A stretch of 64,000 bases of DNA from Chloroflexota bacterium (GCA_016191395.1 JACPOS010000009.1:1-64000); one strand, 5' to 3'; counted from the first letter of the stretch, positions 16,583 through 25,683 are shown. Notes: a model not told the origin generated them from the letters alone. Numbers and translations: made by a program.

Positions 16583-19468
16583 TCAGGCGGGCGCCCCGAG
16601 CGGGTCGATGGGCGTCGGGGTCTGGAGGGTGAATTCGCCGACGAGGGCCAGGCCCTCGGCGGCGCTCGCGACCCGTCCGCCGCCGGAGCGCTTCGCGACG
16701 AACAGGGCCCGGTCGGCGGCGAGCAGGACCTCCTCCGCGCGCTCCCCGTCGGACGGGTATGAAGCCGTGCCGGCGGACGCCTCGAGGGAGCGTGCCCGCC
16801 CTCGCCACGTGGTTCCGGAGGCGACGACGCCCTTGACGGCGGCCCGCACTCGCTCGGCGATCGGCCCGACCTGGTCGCCGTCGGTCCGCGGCAGCAGGAC
16901 GGCGAACTCGTCGCCGCCGTAGCGGAAGACCCGGTCGCTCTCGCGGCTCGCCGCGACGATCGCCTCGGCGACCTGGCGGAGCAGCAGGTCGCCGGCCTGG
17001 TGGCCCATGCCGTCGTTGACCGGCTTGAACCGATCCAGGTCCAGCATCACGAGGCTGAATGGCTCGCCCGCCGTGATCAGGGCCTGGAGCTGCTGGCCGA
17101 ACGTACCGTGGTTCAGCAGCCCCGTCAGCACGTCGGTCTGGGCGTTTCGCTGGACCGCGAGATGGACCTCCGCGTTCTGGAGCGCGATCGAGGCCTGCGC
17201 CGCGAAGAGCTGGACGAGCTCGAACTCGTCGTCGGAGAAGACGCGGCCCTCGCCGAGGCGCTCCAGCGTGAGGACGCCGATCGCGCCGTCGCGCCCGCGG
17301 AGGGGCACGCACACGATGCTGCCGTGTACCGGGCCGGACGGCGGGTGCCCGATGCGCGCATCGTCGAACTCGTCGATGACCCGAACGGGCTGGTTGTGCT
17401 CCAGGACCCAGGTGGCGATCCCGGTCTCGCCGGCCTGCCACGGCTTCAGGTAATACTCCGCGTCGACACCGCGGGCAGTCACCGGCGAGAGGCCACCCGT
17501 CGCACGGTCCACCAGCTCGATCGCCACGTTGTCCGACCCGATCAGGTCTCCCAGGCGGTCGGCAATCGTGCCCAGGAGCACCGGCGGGTCCAGCGTCGTC
17601 AGGATGGATTCGGTGATCTCCAGGAGCTCGCGCTGCCCGCGCACCTTCTGCTCCAGGGCGGCGGATTTCTCGTGCAGCCGCTGGGTCGCGTCGGCGTTGG
17701 CCATCGCCTGGGCGGCGAAGCTGGCGTAGATCTCCAGCAGGCGCAGGTCGTCGTTCCGGAACTGGCGCAAGCCCAGCTTGGACAGGACCAGCACGCCGAG
17801 GACCTCGTCCTCGAACAGCATCGGCGCCAGCAGCATGGACTCGTCCAGGTCGTCCTGCGTGCCGGCGATCGTCTGGGCACGGGTGTCCTGGGCGGCGTCG
17901 TCGAGACGCTGTGCGATCCGGTGCTCTGCGACCCATCCCGTGATCCCGACGCCGACGCCGATCCGCAGCTGCTCCGGCGTCTCGTCCTGGTATTCGCCGA
18001 CCCGGCCCTGCATCGCGACCGGAACGAGATCCCTGCCCTCGATCCGGTAGACGCGGACGTTGTGGTAGTCGATCAGCTGCCGGAGCTCCGTCGCGATGGC
18101 CGCGCCGATCTCCCTGACGCTGGTGAGGCGGTTCAGGCGCGCACCGAGGGCCTGGATGGACTGGAGCTGCGCCGCCCAGGTCGCGAGCTGGGCGTAGTTC
18201 GCGGCCGCCTTGATCGCGACGGTCGCCTGCGTCGCGAGGGCCGCCATGGTCTCGAGCTCGTCCTCGGTCCAGGGATGCGGCTTGTCGTGATACACGCCGA
18301 GGATGCCGAGCGGCTCCGGCCGATCGCCATCGAACAGCGGTGCGATGCACGCCGTGTCGAAGCCCTCCTGGACCACGGCGGCGCGGAGGTCGCCGGCGCG
18401 GGGGTCGGCGGCGTAGTGCACCGAGAACATCGGGCGTCGAGCGTCGATGGCGGCGGTGCCGAGGGTGTACCCCTCGACGGTCGAGACGGCGTTGATCCAC
18501 GCCTGCGACAGGCCGCGGGAGGCCGCCATCCGCCGCCGACCCTCCTCCTCGAACAGGAAGACCGCGACGCGATCCGCGGAGAACAGGACGAGCGCGTGGT
18601 CGATGACCCGCTCCAGGATCTCGTTGAGGTCCAGGCGGCTGCCGATGTCGCTGGTGACGCGCCGTAGCGCGTCTGCACGCTGGAGCTGGTGGGCCACGAT
18701 AGCCGCCGAGGCGGCCGCCCGGATGACGTTCGCGACCGATGCAGCGGCGACATGGATCAGATCCCGATCCACGTCATTCAGCGGGTCGTTCGCGTGCCGG
18801 ACGAGCAGGAGCACGCCCCATGGACCCTCGTCGCCCGCGATGGCGCATGCAACCTCTCGGCCAGGATCATTCGTGACGGACAGTCCGGGCCGCTCCTGCT
18901 CGGCGACCGACGCCGGATCCCGGAGTGCGTCGCCGAGCACCCCGAACGTGCCTGGCAGCCGGACGAGCGCGAGGCCGGAAGCACCAGCGGCCGCGGCCGG
19001 GACGAGCTGCGAGCCGTCCAGGCGCCAGGCTGACGCGTGCACCACCCCGAGCGTCTCCTGGATCAGCCGGATGGCCGCCGCGAGCTGCGCACCCGGACGG
19101 GCAAGCGCGTCGCGGATCGCCGAGCTGCTGAGCGCCGACAGCTCGCCGACGAGGCGAAGCATCGCGTGGTGCTCCTCGAGCGAGACCACGGGACCGGGCT
19201 CGGGTTGCGCGCGCCGGCGCGCACCGACCGACCGGGCCTCGTCCGTGATCGGGGGCATGGTCACGGTATCCAGCCCGGCGAGGAACCGCAGGAGGTCCCC
19301 CTGCCGGTAGCGCCGATCGCCGCGGGGGTTGATGCGGTAGTAGCGCAGGCGGCCGGCGTCGCTCCAGGCCCTGACCGTGTTCGCGTGCACGCCGAGCACC
19401 TCGGCCGCGCGCGTGACGCTGAGCGTCGCGTCGAGCGGTCGGGGATGGTGCACGTCCACCTTCGCCAA
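16583..19468 (-). CDS. MerR/excisionase-type HTH + multiple GAF + GGDEF diguanylate cyclase
   Basis: 961 residues. Residues 1-65 form a MerR-like helix-turn-helix (T-R-A-A-E-V-L-G-V-H-A-N-T-V-R-A-W, then R-R-Y-R-Q-G-D-L). About four GAF sensor domains follow (roughly 95-260, 275-435, 440-600 and 620-780). A GGDEF domain (about 800-935) has an intact R-Y-G-G-D-E-F active site and L-D-L-D-R-F-K-P-V-N-D, so it should make cyclic di-GMP. No membrane helix is seen. A DNA-binding domain joined to a cyclase is uncommon and would couple promoter binding to second-messenger output. The start is TTG 19468, preceded by a G-rich stretch; GTG 19459 is an alternative. Confidence 0.85.
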   Translation of the reverse strand: MAKVDVHHPRPLDATLSVTRAAEVLGVHANTVRAWSDAGRLRYYRINPRGDRRYRQGDLLRFLAGLDTVTMPPITDEARSVGARRRAQPEPGPVVSLEEHHAMLRLVGELSALSSSAIRDALARPGAQLAAAIRLIQETLGVVHASAWRLDGSQLVPAAAAGASGLALVRLPGTFGVLGDALRDPASVAEQERPGLSVTNDPGREVACAIAGDEGPWGVLLLVRHANDPLNDVDRDLIHVAAASVANVIRAAASAAIVAHQLQRADALRRVTSDIGSRLDLNEILERVIDHALVLFSADRVAVFLFEEEGRRRMAASRGLSQAWINAVSTVEGYTLGTAAIDARRPMFSVHYAADPRAGDLRAAVVQEGFDTACIAPLFDGDRPEPLGILGVYHDKPHPWTEDELETMAALATQATVAIKAAANYAQLATWAAQLQSIQALGARLNRLTSVREIGAAIATELRQLIDYHNVRVYRIEGRDLVPVAMQGRVGEYQDETPEQLRIGVGVGITGWVAEHRIAQRLDDAAQDTRAQTIAGTQDDLDESMLLAPMLFEDEVLGVLVLSKLGLRQFRNDDLRLLEIYASFAAQAMANADATQRLHEKSAALEQKVRGQRELLEITESILTTLDPPVLLGTIADRLGDLIGSDNVAIELVDRATGGLSPVTARGVDAEYYLKPWQAGETGIATWVLEHNQPVRVIDEFDDARIGHPPSGPVHGSIVCVPLRGRDGAIGVLTLERLGEGRVFSDDEFELVQLFAAQASIALQNAEVHLAVQRNAQTDVLTGLLNHGTFGQQLQALITAGEPFSLVMLDLDRFKPVNDGMGHQAGDLLLRQVAEAIVAASRESDRVFRYGGDEFAVLLPRTDGDQVGPIAERVRAAVKGVVASGTTWRGRARSLEASAGTASYPSDGERAEEVLLAADRALFVAKRSGGGRVASAAEGLALVGEFTLQTPTPIDPLGAPA

Positions 19469-19562
19469 ATCGGCCCCCCGGAGGATTCGTGAAGTTACGG
19501 TCCGAGGATGACTACCCCACTTTTCTTGCCAATGGGCCGAAAGTACCGGGTGGTGCGCGGCG

Positions 19563-20477
19563 TCATCGCGGACGCGTGAATCGAACGTCGGTCAGGCTCG
19601 CGATGAGGCTGACAACCCCCACGCCGAGCACGCCCAGGAGCGCGAGCAGCGGCTCGCCGACGAGGCCGGGGCCGTTGCCGCTCGTGCGGGTGTCCGAGCC
19701 CGGGCGGAGCGCCGGATCGGGGGAGGCCGCGAGCGCGGTCGCCGCCCCCGGGCCGATGAGCGCATCGGCGATCCACCAGAGCGCCGCGATCACGAGCAGC
19801 GCGACGCCGACGGCGATGCATGCCACCGCGAGCCGGGAGCGCCCGGTCGCGCCGCCGCTGAGGGTGCGCATCGCCTCATCCCCCTCGAGCGTGGAGAGGA
19901 TGAGCGGCCGGCCCATTCCCGGGCCGATGACGGCGGCCCCGTTCGGTGCCCGTGCCGGGACCCCGAGGACCGTCGCGTGCTCCACGCTGGACACGAGCTC
20001 CACCCGCATGCGGACCCGGGCAGTCGGATCGATTCCCGCGGCGACCATCTCCTGCACCTCTCCAGCCGTTCCCATGCTCTCACGCGGCACGGTCACCAGG
20101 CCGTCGGCGATGGAGCCGCCGTCCACGGCGATGTCATCCAGTCCCTCACGGATCACGAAGGGCACGACCTCAAGCCGCTGGTCGAACCTCGTCCAGGGGC
20201 CGTTGTCGGAGGGCGGTTGCCACTCGATCGTCGTCCGGCGCATGACGAGCGGCCGGTGGTCCGCGTCCTCGAACTCGGCGTCGCTGTCGATGCGCCCGTC
20301 GATGCGCACGTAGCCCCTGGTGCCCGCCTCCGCCAGCTGGACGGCCTCGGCGACGGAGACCCGCGGCGCGACGGCAAGCAGGCGTCCCACGCGATAGCCC
20401 GGGCCGAAGCTGCGCAGGATGGCCGCAGCGATGCCGAGCACGACGACGCCTGCGGCCGCGAGGAGAAGGGGAGCCAC
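19563..20477 (-). CDS. Membrane protein with GIDE-like domain, function unknown
   Basis: 304 residues. One N-terminal helix (about 3-25) is followed by a soluble region of about 170 residues with G-Y-V-R-I-D-G-R-I-D-S and E-F-E-D-A-D-H-R-P-L-V-M-R-R-T-T-I-E-W, then two further helices near the C-terminus. The layout, a helix then a beta-rich domain with a V-R-I-x-G-x-V motif and a C-terminal helix, resembles the GIDE/MUL1-type domain found in bacterial membrane proteins of unknown role. GTG 20477 is preferred to ATG 20489 because that ATG lies inside a TATGAT hexamer located exactly 7 bases before the GTG. Confidence 0.6.
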   Translation of the reverse strand: MAPLLLAAAGVVVLGIAAAILRSFGPGYRVGRLLAVAPRVSVAEAVQLAEAGTRGYVRIDGRIDSDAEFEDADHRPLVMRRTTIEWQPPSDNGPWTRFDQRLEVVPFVIREGLDDIAVDGGSIADGLVTVPRESMGTAGEVQEMVAAGIDPTARVRMRVELVSSVEHATVLGVPARAPNGAAVIGPGMGRPLILSTLEGDEAMRTLSGGATGRSRLAVACIAVGVALLVIAALWWIADALIGPGAATALAASPDPALRPGSDTRTSGNGPGLVGEPLLALLGVLGVGVVSLIASLTDVRFTRPR

Positions 20478-20484
20478 GGCGGGG

Positions 20485-20490
20485 ATCATA
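20485..20490 (-). promoter_or_regulatory. -10 element of leaderless promoter, GIDE-like gene
   Basis: TATGAT on the minus strand (5 of 6 to consensus), 7 bases before GTG 20477. Confidence 0.5.
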
Positions 20491-20695
20491 GGGTCACCGG
20501 AATCAAAGGGCCCGGAGGAACCTACCCAACACGTGGACCTTGAGGTGATCTCAGTCGTTAGTGTCGCTCGGCCCCTCCGGGCTGATGCATACGCTAGGGC
20601 TGGCCCACCTGCCGGTCAATGCCATCTGTCCACCAGATTCGGTTGCTGGCTCCGGCTTGTCCACGGCGGGTCCACAGTCGGCGGGTGCCGGGAGC

Positions 20696-21271
20696 TCAGC
20701 CCGCCGATCGGCCGGTTGCTGGATCGATGGCGTTCACTCCGCCGCCGTAGCCGGTGAGCACCAGCCGCCCGCCGACCATGGACGCCTCGGTGACGACGTC
20801 CGAGTGCGCGATGCGCCATGCCACGGTCCCGTCCGCTTCGATCGCGAACGTCTCCAGCTCCGCCTGCAGGATCACGTGGCGCAGCCGCGACGATGCGAAC
20901 ACGGCGAGCAGCGGGGTCGCCGATCGATGACGCCAGCTCGGCGCCCCGGTCCGCGCCTCCAGCCCGTAGGCGTGGAACCCGTATTTCACGACCAGCTGGC
21001 CGGCTGTATCCCAGAGCTGCGCGGCTGGCTCGTCATTGAGGGTCGAGGCGAATCGGACCGTCCAGCCGCCGGCCGGCCCATCGACACGGAGCTCGGCGCG
21101 GCACAGCTCATCGGGTGCGGACGAGATCTCCGGACCAAGGTCGACGAGGCTGCCGCCGACCTCCGACAGGGCGAAGACCGCCGCTGCCTGGCCCGAGCCG
21201 CCCCACCGCCAGCGCGCCCGCAGGCCGCCCGGGTAGGCGATCGTTGCGTCGTGCGGCTCGGCGGCGGGCAT
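20696..21271 (-). CDS. Hypothetical protein with propeller-like repeats
   Basis: 191 residues, no signal peptide. The sequence is beta-rich. The C-terminal half has strand pairs typical of PQQ/WD-like blades (L-L-A-V-F-A-S-S-R-L-R-H-V-I-L, A-I-E-A-D-G-T-V-A-W-R, V-G-G-R-L-V-L-T-G-Y-G-G-G-V-N-A-I-D). It may be a solitary set of about three blades. Its ATG overlaps the stop of the YbaK-like gene by one base (TGATG), so the two are probably co-translated. No catalytic motif is recognisable. Confidence 0.6.
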   Translation of the reverse strand: MPAAEPHDATIAYPGGLRARWRWGGSGQAAAVFALSEVGGSLVDLGPEISSAPDELCRAELRVDGPAGGWTVRFASTLNDEPAAQLWDTAGQLVVKYGFHAYGLEARTGAPSWRHRSATPLLAVFASSRLRHVILQAELETFAIEADGTVAWRIAHSDVVTEASMVGGRLVLTGYGGGVNAIDPATGRSAG

Positions 21272-21792
21272 CAGGACGCGCGCTCGACCGGCGGCTCCTC
21301 CGCGATCGGGGCGACGTGGGCGTCGGCAAGCATCCGAAGCGTCCCCGGCGAGACGGGGAAGACGGCCGTCGGCAGGCCCGCGGCGGCCCACACGGTCTCG
21401 TAGCGGCCGAGGTCCGGATCCATGATCACGCGCGTCTTCTGGCGGTGGGCGAACGGCGGGATGCCGCCGATCGTGTAGCCGGTGAGCTCGTCTGCCTCGC
21501 GCGCCGTTGCGCGCCGAACGTCACGCCGCCCGACGACCGCCGCAAGGCGCTCCAGGTCCACGCGATCCGCGCCGGACACGAGGCACACGATGGGCTCCAG
21601 CGAGCCGTCCTCGGCGGCCGTGACGAAGACGAGTGACTTGACGATCTGGCCGAGCTCGGCGCCCACGACGCGGGCGGCATCCGATGCGGTGTGGGTGGAG
21701 TCGGGAAAGGTCATGACCTCGAGGGTCACGCCCTTTCTGGCGGCGACGTCAAGCACCCGCTGGACGGCTGGGTGCTCGAGGACTGTCGGCAC
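21271..21792 (-). CDS. YbaK/EbsC-family aminoacyl-tRNA deacylase
   Basis: 173 residues spanning the whole YbaK domain, including F-P-D-S-T-H-T-A-S-D-A-A, Q-I-V-K-S-L-V-F and G-Y-T-I-G-G-I-P-P-F-A-H. The invariant lysine of the domain is in I-V-K-S-L. Members remove wrongly charged amino acids (often Cys, Ser or Ala) from tRNA in trans. The start is GTG 21792, with TATCCT 7 bases upstream. It is co-transcribed with the short propeller-like protein downstream and divergent from the HAD gene. Confidence 0.85.
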   Translation of the reverse strand: MPTVLEHPAVQRVLDVAARKGVTLEVMTFPDSTHTASDAARVVGAELGQIVKSLVFVTAAEDGSLEPIVCLVSGADRVDLERLAAVVGRRDVRRATAREADELTGYTIGGIPPFAHRQKTRVIMDPDLGRYETVWAAAGLPTAVFPVSPGTLRMLADAHVAPIAEEPPVERAS

Positions 21793-21799
21793 GGCGGCG

Positions 21800-21805
21800 A
21801 GGATA
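21800..21805 (-). promoter_or_regulatory. -10 element of leaderless promoter, YbaK-like gene
   Basis: TATCCT on the minus strand, 7 bases before GTG 21792. It is divergent from the promoter at 21839. Confidence 0.5.
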
Positions 21806-21838
21806 GCATCGGTGGCGGGGCGGGATCGGCGCGCGGGC

Positions 21839-21844
21839 TAGCAT
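21839..21844 (+). promoter_or_regulatory. -10 element of leaderless promoter, HAD/thiamine-kinase operon
   Basis: TAGCAT, 7 bases before ATG 21852. Confidence 0.45.
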
Positions 21845-21851
21845 CGCGGCA

Positions 21852-22493
21852 ATGGATGCCATCGTCTTCGACTGGGACGGGACCCTCATGGACACCCTCC
21901 CCGCCATCTTCGATGCGAACCTGCGGGTCCTCGCGGAGATCGGGCTGCCCTTCGACGAGGACCGCTATCGCGCGGCGTACGTGCCCGACTGGCGGCTCAT
22001 GTACCAGCGGCTCGGCGTCCCGGACGCGGAGCTGGAGTGGGTCGGAGCGCGCTGGCTGGAGCTGTACGGCGAGATCGGCGAGACAGGCCTCCTCCCCAGG
22101 GTTGCGGAGTCGCTGCGCCGCCTCGCGGACGCCGGCTTCGTGATGGGCCTCGTCACTGCCGGCCATCGCGGCGTGGTGGAGGGCCAGCTGGAGCGCTATG
22201 GGCTGGGCAACCTCCTGCGCGCCCGCGTCTTCGGTAACGACCCGATCGCCTCCAAGCCGCATCCGGACCCGCTGCTCCTCGTGCTCCGTCAGCTGGGCCG
22301 GATCGACCGCATCGCGACGGCCCGCTACATCGGCGACGTTCCCGACGACATGCGCATGGCGCGCGCGGTGGGAACGCTGGGGATCGGCATCGAGTCCACG
22401 ATCTGGACGCGAGACGCGCTGCTCGCGGCCGGAGCGAGCGCCATCTACCCTGGCGTGGCGGAGTTCGTCGACGACCTCCTCGGCGGCACCTGA
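21852..22493 (+). CDS. HAD-family phosphatase (phosphoglycolate phosphatase-like)
   Basis: 213 residues with the HAD motifs in order: V-F-D-W-D-G-T-L-M-D (nucleophile Asp), L-V-T-A-G-H-R (motif II Ser/Thr), S-K-P-H-P-D-P (Lys motif III) and Y-I-G-D-V-P-D-D (metal Asp pair). A helical cap of subtype C1 separates the first two motifs. Substrate not identifiable. First of four tightly packed genes; the thiamine pyrophosphokinase gene starts one base after its stop. Confidence 0.85.
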   Translation: MDAIVFDWDGTLMDTLPAIFDANLRVLAEIGLPFDEDRYRAAYVPDWRLMYQRLGVPDAELEWVGARWLELYGEIGETGLLPRVAESLRRLADAGFVMGLVTAGHRGVVEGQLERYGLGNLLRARVFGNDPIASKPHPDPLLLVLRQLGRIDRIATARYIGDVPDDMRMARAVGTLGIGIESTIWTRDALLAAGASAIYPGVAEFVDDLLGGT

Positions 22494-22494
22494 G

Positions 22495-23187
22495 GTGGTC
22501 CACGTCGTGATCCTGGCCGATGGGGAGGCGCCGTCGCGCGACCTGCTCGACGCGGCCTGGCCGGGCTGGTCGGCCGGGACGGTGATCGTCATCGCGGCCG
22601 ACGGCGGCGCGATCCACGCCGCGGCCCTGGGGCTCATGGTGGACCGCTGGGTCGGCGACGGCGACTCCATCTCGCAGGAGCTGCTCGCATCGCTCGAGGC
22701 TGCAGGGGTCGGGATCCTCCGTGCTCCGGCCGACAAGGACGAGACGGACCTCGAGCTTGCACTGCTGGCCGCGATCGACGCCGGCGCCGACGAGATCACG
22801 ATCCTCGGTGCGCTGGGCGGCGCCCGCACGGACCACGCACTGGCCAACGTGGGCCTGCTCGGGCACCCGGCGCTCGATGGCCGGCCGGTGCGGCTATATG
22901 ACGAGCACGGCGCGCGTCTCTCCCTGCTGGTGGCACCTGACGCCGCCGGTCAGCCGGTGACCCGTGTGCTCGCAGGGCGACCGGGCGACATCGTGTCCCT
23001 CGTTCCGGGCGGCGTGTCGGCCGTCGGGGTGACGACCGATGGGCTGCGCTTCGCCCTGCGCCGCGAGCCCCTGGTCCTCGGGAGGACGCGCGGGGTCTCC
23101 AACGTCCGGATGGAGCCGGTCGCGCGGGTCACGCTCGAATCCGGCCGGCTTCTCGTGATCGAGACCCCTGCTAATCTCCGGCCATGA
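22495..23187 (+). CDS. Thiamine pyrophosphokinase-like protein
   Basis: 230 residues starting at GTG 22495, directly after the HAD stop (GTG 22507 is also possible). The family motifs are clear: A-A-D-G-G-A, V-G-D-G-D-S-I-S, D-K-D-E-T-D-L-E-L-A and G-A-L-G-G-A-R-T-D-H-A-L-A-N. The C-terminal thiamine-binding region has G-L-R-F and G-V-S-N. The enzyme transfers pyrophosphate from ATP to thiamine to make thiamine diphosphate. Its role in the operon is probably housekeeping; no other thiamine gene is in the window. Confidence 0.88.
   Translation: MVHVVILADGEAPSRDLLDAAWPGWSAGTVIVIAADGGAIHAAALGLMVDRWVGDGDSISQELLASLEAAGVGILRAPADKDETDLELALLAAIDAGADEITILGALGGARTDHALANVGLLGHPALDGRPVRLYDEHGARLSLLVAPDAAGQPVTRVLAGRPGDIVSLVPGGVSAVGVTTDGLRFALRREPLVLGRTRGVSNVRMEPVARVTLESGRLLVIETPANLRP
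23172..23177 (+). promoter_or_regulatory. Possible internal -10 element before the peroxiredoxin gene
   Basis: TAATCT preceded by TGC (extended -10-like), 6 bases before ATG 23184, inside the end of the thiamine pyrophosphokinase gene. It would allow separate expression of peroxiredoxin. Confidence 0.35.
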
Positions 23188-23666
23188 GCGTCCCAGAAGC
23201 TGGCCAGATGGCGCCCGAGGTGGTCCTTCCCGACGAGACCGGCGCCGTCCACCGGCTTGCCGACCAGCGCGGCCGATGGACCGTCCTGTACTTCTACCCC
23301 AAGGACGACACGCCCGGCTGCAACACGGAGGCGTGCCAGTTCCGCGACCTCGACGAGGCGTACGCCGGCACCGACGCGGACGTCTGGGGCGTGAGCAAGG
23401 ACAGCGCGGCGAGCCACCGGCGATTCCGCGAGAAGTTCGACCTGCCGTTCACCCTCCTGTCGGATCCGGGTCGGGAGGTCATCGACCGCTATGGCGCATG
23501 GGCGGAGAAGACGGCGCTCGGTCGGACGTACATGGGCATCGTCCGGTCCACCTTCCTGATCGACCCTGACGGGAAGATCGTTCGCGCCTGGCCCACGGTC
23601 AAGGCGGATGGGCATGCGGCCGAGGTCCTCCAGGCGCTCGCCGAGGAGCGCGCGGCGCGCGGCTGA
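23184..23666 (+). CDS. bcp: Thioredoxin-dependent peroxiredoxin (BCP type)
   Basis: 160 residues of the AhpC/TSA superfamily, BCP/PrxQ group: F-Y-P-K-D-D-T-P-G-C-N-T-E-A-C-Q-F-R-D holds the peroxidatic Cys and, five residues on, the resolving Cys. G-V-S-K-D and F-L-I-D-P-D-G-K-I-V follow. It reduces H2O2 and organic peroxides using thioredoxin. It overlaps the preceding gene by 4 bases (ATGA) and the LmbE gene by one. Confidence 0.93.
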   Translation: MSVPEAGQMAPEVVLPDETGAVHRLADQRGRWTVLYFYPKDDTPGCNTEACQFRDLDEAYAGTDADVWGVSKDSAASHRRFREKFDLPFTLLSDPGREVIDRYGAWAEKTALGRTYMGIVRSTFLIDPDGKIVRAWPTVKADGHAAEVLQALAEERAARG

Positions 23667-24442
23667 TGGAAGCGCACACCTGGCGTCCCGCGCGGTTCAT
23701 GGTGATCGCCGCGCACCCTGACGACGCCGATTTCGGGCCGGCGGCAACCGCCGCGAAGTGGATCGACGCCGGGTCCGTCGGCTGGCTCGTGTGCTGCACC
23801 AGCGGCGACGCCGGCGCCGAGGACCCCGGTACGGACCCCCTGGAGCTCGCGGCCCTGCGCGAACGCGAGCAGCGCGCGGCGGCCGCCGTCGTCGGCTACG
23901 CGGGCGTGACCTTCCTGCACATGCCCGATGGCGCCCTCGTGAACGACCTCATCCTCCGCGAGCACCTCGTGCGCGAGATTCGCACCTTCCGCCCGGACGC
24001 AGTCCTCGCGACGGATCCGGAGAACACGTTCCCGCGCGATCAGGGCGTGAACCACACGGATCACCGCGCGGCGGGCTTCGCCGCCGCGGACGCCGTGTAC
24101 CCCGCTGCCCGCAATCCGATGGCCTTCCCGGCGATGATCCGCGGCGGCCTGGCCGCCCACCGCGTCCGCCGGCTGTACCTCTTCTGGACGCACAAGGCGA
24201 CCGTCCACGTGGACGTCACCGCGACCGTGGATCGCAAGCTGGACGCGCTCCGCGCCCACGCCAGCCAGCTCAAGGACTTCGCCGCGATCGAGAAGCGCAT
24301 CCGCGAATGGACCGCGGAGCTGGGTGCCGAGATCGGCGTGGCGGCGGCGGAGAGCTTCCACCTCATCGTCATCGACGACGACGAGGCCGAACAGACGGCG
24401 GACGAGGAGACGGAGCTCGCCGAGAGCGGCTCCACCGCGTAG
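23666..24442 (+). CDS. LmbE/PIG-L family zinc deacetylase
   Basis: 258 residues. The zinc site A-H-P-D-D-A-D-F is near residue 13, with the later H-T-D-H-R-A-A-G and a C-terminal region rich in Asp/Glu. The family removes acetyl groups from N-acetyl-glucosaminyl compounds, as in MshB and BshB of mycothiol and bacillithiol synthesis. With peroxiredoxin next to it a thiol-redox role is tempting, but no thiol-synthesis gene is in view and the exact substrate is open. Translationally coupled to the peroxiredoxin gene (TGATG). Confidence 0.88.
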   Translation: MEAHTWRPARFMVIAAHPDDADFGPAATAAKWIDAGSVGWLVCCTSGDAGAEDPGTDPLELAALREREQRAAAAVVGYAGVTFLHMPDGALVNDLILREHLVREIRTFRPDAVLATDPENTFPRDQGVNHTDHRAAGFAAADAVYPAARNPMAFPAMIRGGLAAHRVRRLYLFWTHKATVHVDVTATVDRKLDALRAHASQLKDFAAIEKRIREWTAELGAEIGVAAAESFHLIVIDDDEAEQTADEETELAESGSTA

Positions 24443-24455
24443 CTCCGGACGGACC

Positions 24456-25481
24456 TCAGGGCTGCGGGGCGACTCCGGATCGGGTCGGCGCCCGCAGGGA
24501 TTCTCCGAGCAGCGCGGGCCGGACGGCCTCCCAGGTGACCCACAGATCCGCCAGGCCGGCGGCGTGCTCGCCGAGCAGTGCCTGCATGTCCGCCGCCGTG
24601 TAGTCAGGACCGGCAGCGCCGATCAGCTGCTCCGGGGCCGGGCGCGCGCCGATGAACAGGCTCGCGATCTCGCCCTGGTTGGGCCAGGCGCGCAACCTGC
24701 GCGGCTCCACGCCGACGTCGGCGAGCGCGCGCGTCATGTCCCGGTAGGTGGGGACGCGGTTCTCCACCCAGCCGGACATGCCGTCGTAGCGATAGCCCAT
24801 GGAGTGGAGCGCGGCGACGATGCGCCGGCATTGCTCGATCGTGAACGCGTCCCAGAAGGCAGTGCCCATCGGGAAGTCGATGACCGATTCGCGGACGGCG
24901 GCGTCGCTCATCGCCTCCACCAGCCCGCCCAGGAGGAGCTCCCAAGTCCGCCGCTGGCGGCCATCCTCCCCAGCGATGCCGTCGACGACCTCGACCATCG
25001 CCCGATGGTCGCCGCGCAGCATCCGCTCCAGCTGCGTGGCATGCGTCGGGCGACGGCGGAGCCCCTCGAGCTCCCGATCGACCTCGGGTTCGATGGGGAT
25101 CGCCACGGGTGCCGCGGATGGAACGAGCGTTCGGTTCGGCGGTTGAGCGGCTGCCGCCTGGGGCTCCGGCCCGGCCTGCGCAGCGGGCGCCATCTCGGGC
25201 CGCCATGCGGGGGTCTCCGGCATCGACGGGGCGGCCTCGGGATTCGCGTCGCGGTCGGAGGCGCGCCGGTCGCCGGGGCCACCGGGCGCCGGGCCCGCGG
25301 GCGCGCCGATGAAGGCGTCCTGCGAGAGGGTCTCCGATCGGCGGGGAACGGCGTCGCGGGTCACGGTGACGCGCACGTCGCGTCGCGTCGGACGGCTGCC
25401 GAGGGTCACGACGAGGGCCGCGCCGCTGGCGGCGCCGAGGAGGAGACCGAGGGCCAGGATGGCCAGCTCGCTCGCTGTCAC
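24456..25481 (-). CDS. Membrane-anchored hypothetical protein
   Basis: 341 residues. An N-terminal helix (about 5-28) is followed by about 90 residues of Pro/Ala-rich disordered linker and a helical domain of about 200 residues (E-L-E-G-L-R-R-R-P-T-H-A-T-Q-L-E-R-M-L-R, then T-A-F-W-D-A-F-T-I-E-Q-C-R-R-I). The C-terminal domain is soluble, alpha-helical and contains several Trp. I do not recognise the family. The gene starts with GTG 25481 and converges on the LmbE gene. Confidence 0.65.
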   Translation of the reverse strand: MTASELAILALGLLLGAASGAALVVTLGSRPTRRDVRVTVTRDAVPRRSETLSQDAFIGAPAGPAPGGPGDRRASDRDANPEAAPSMPETPAWRPEMAPAAQAGPEPQAAAAQPPNRTLVPSAAPVAIPIEPEVDRELEGLRRRPTHATQLERMLRGDHRAMVEVVDGIAGEDGRQRRTWELLLGGLVEAMSDAAVRESVIDFPMGTAFWDAFTIEQCRRIVAALHSMGYRYDGMSGWVENRVPTYRDMTRALADVGVEPRRLRAWPNQGEIASLFIGARPAPEQLIGAAGPDYTAADMQALLGEHAAGLADLWVTWEAVRPALLGESLRAPTRSGVAPQP

Positions 25482-25683
25482 GCGGGGTCAGGATCCTCGG
25501 AGTCCAGCACCTCTCGGGGCGCCGTCGCTGCCCGGGAGCGTAGCTGCGCACGTTGGGTGCGTCAACCCGAAACGGACTGCCGCTGCACCGCCGGGCGGGC
25601 GGGTGGTAGATTGACCCTGCCGGCAGCGTCCCCGGCACGCCGGCTCTCGTCGATTGCGCCCCCATCAGAGGTCCAGCCGCGCC

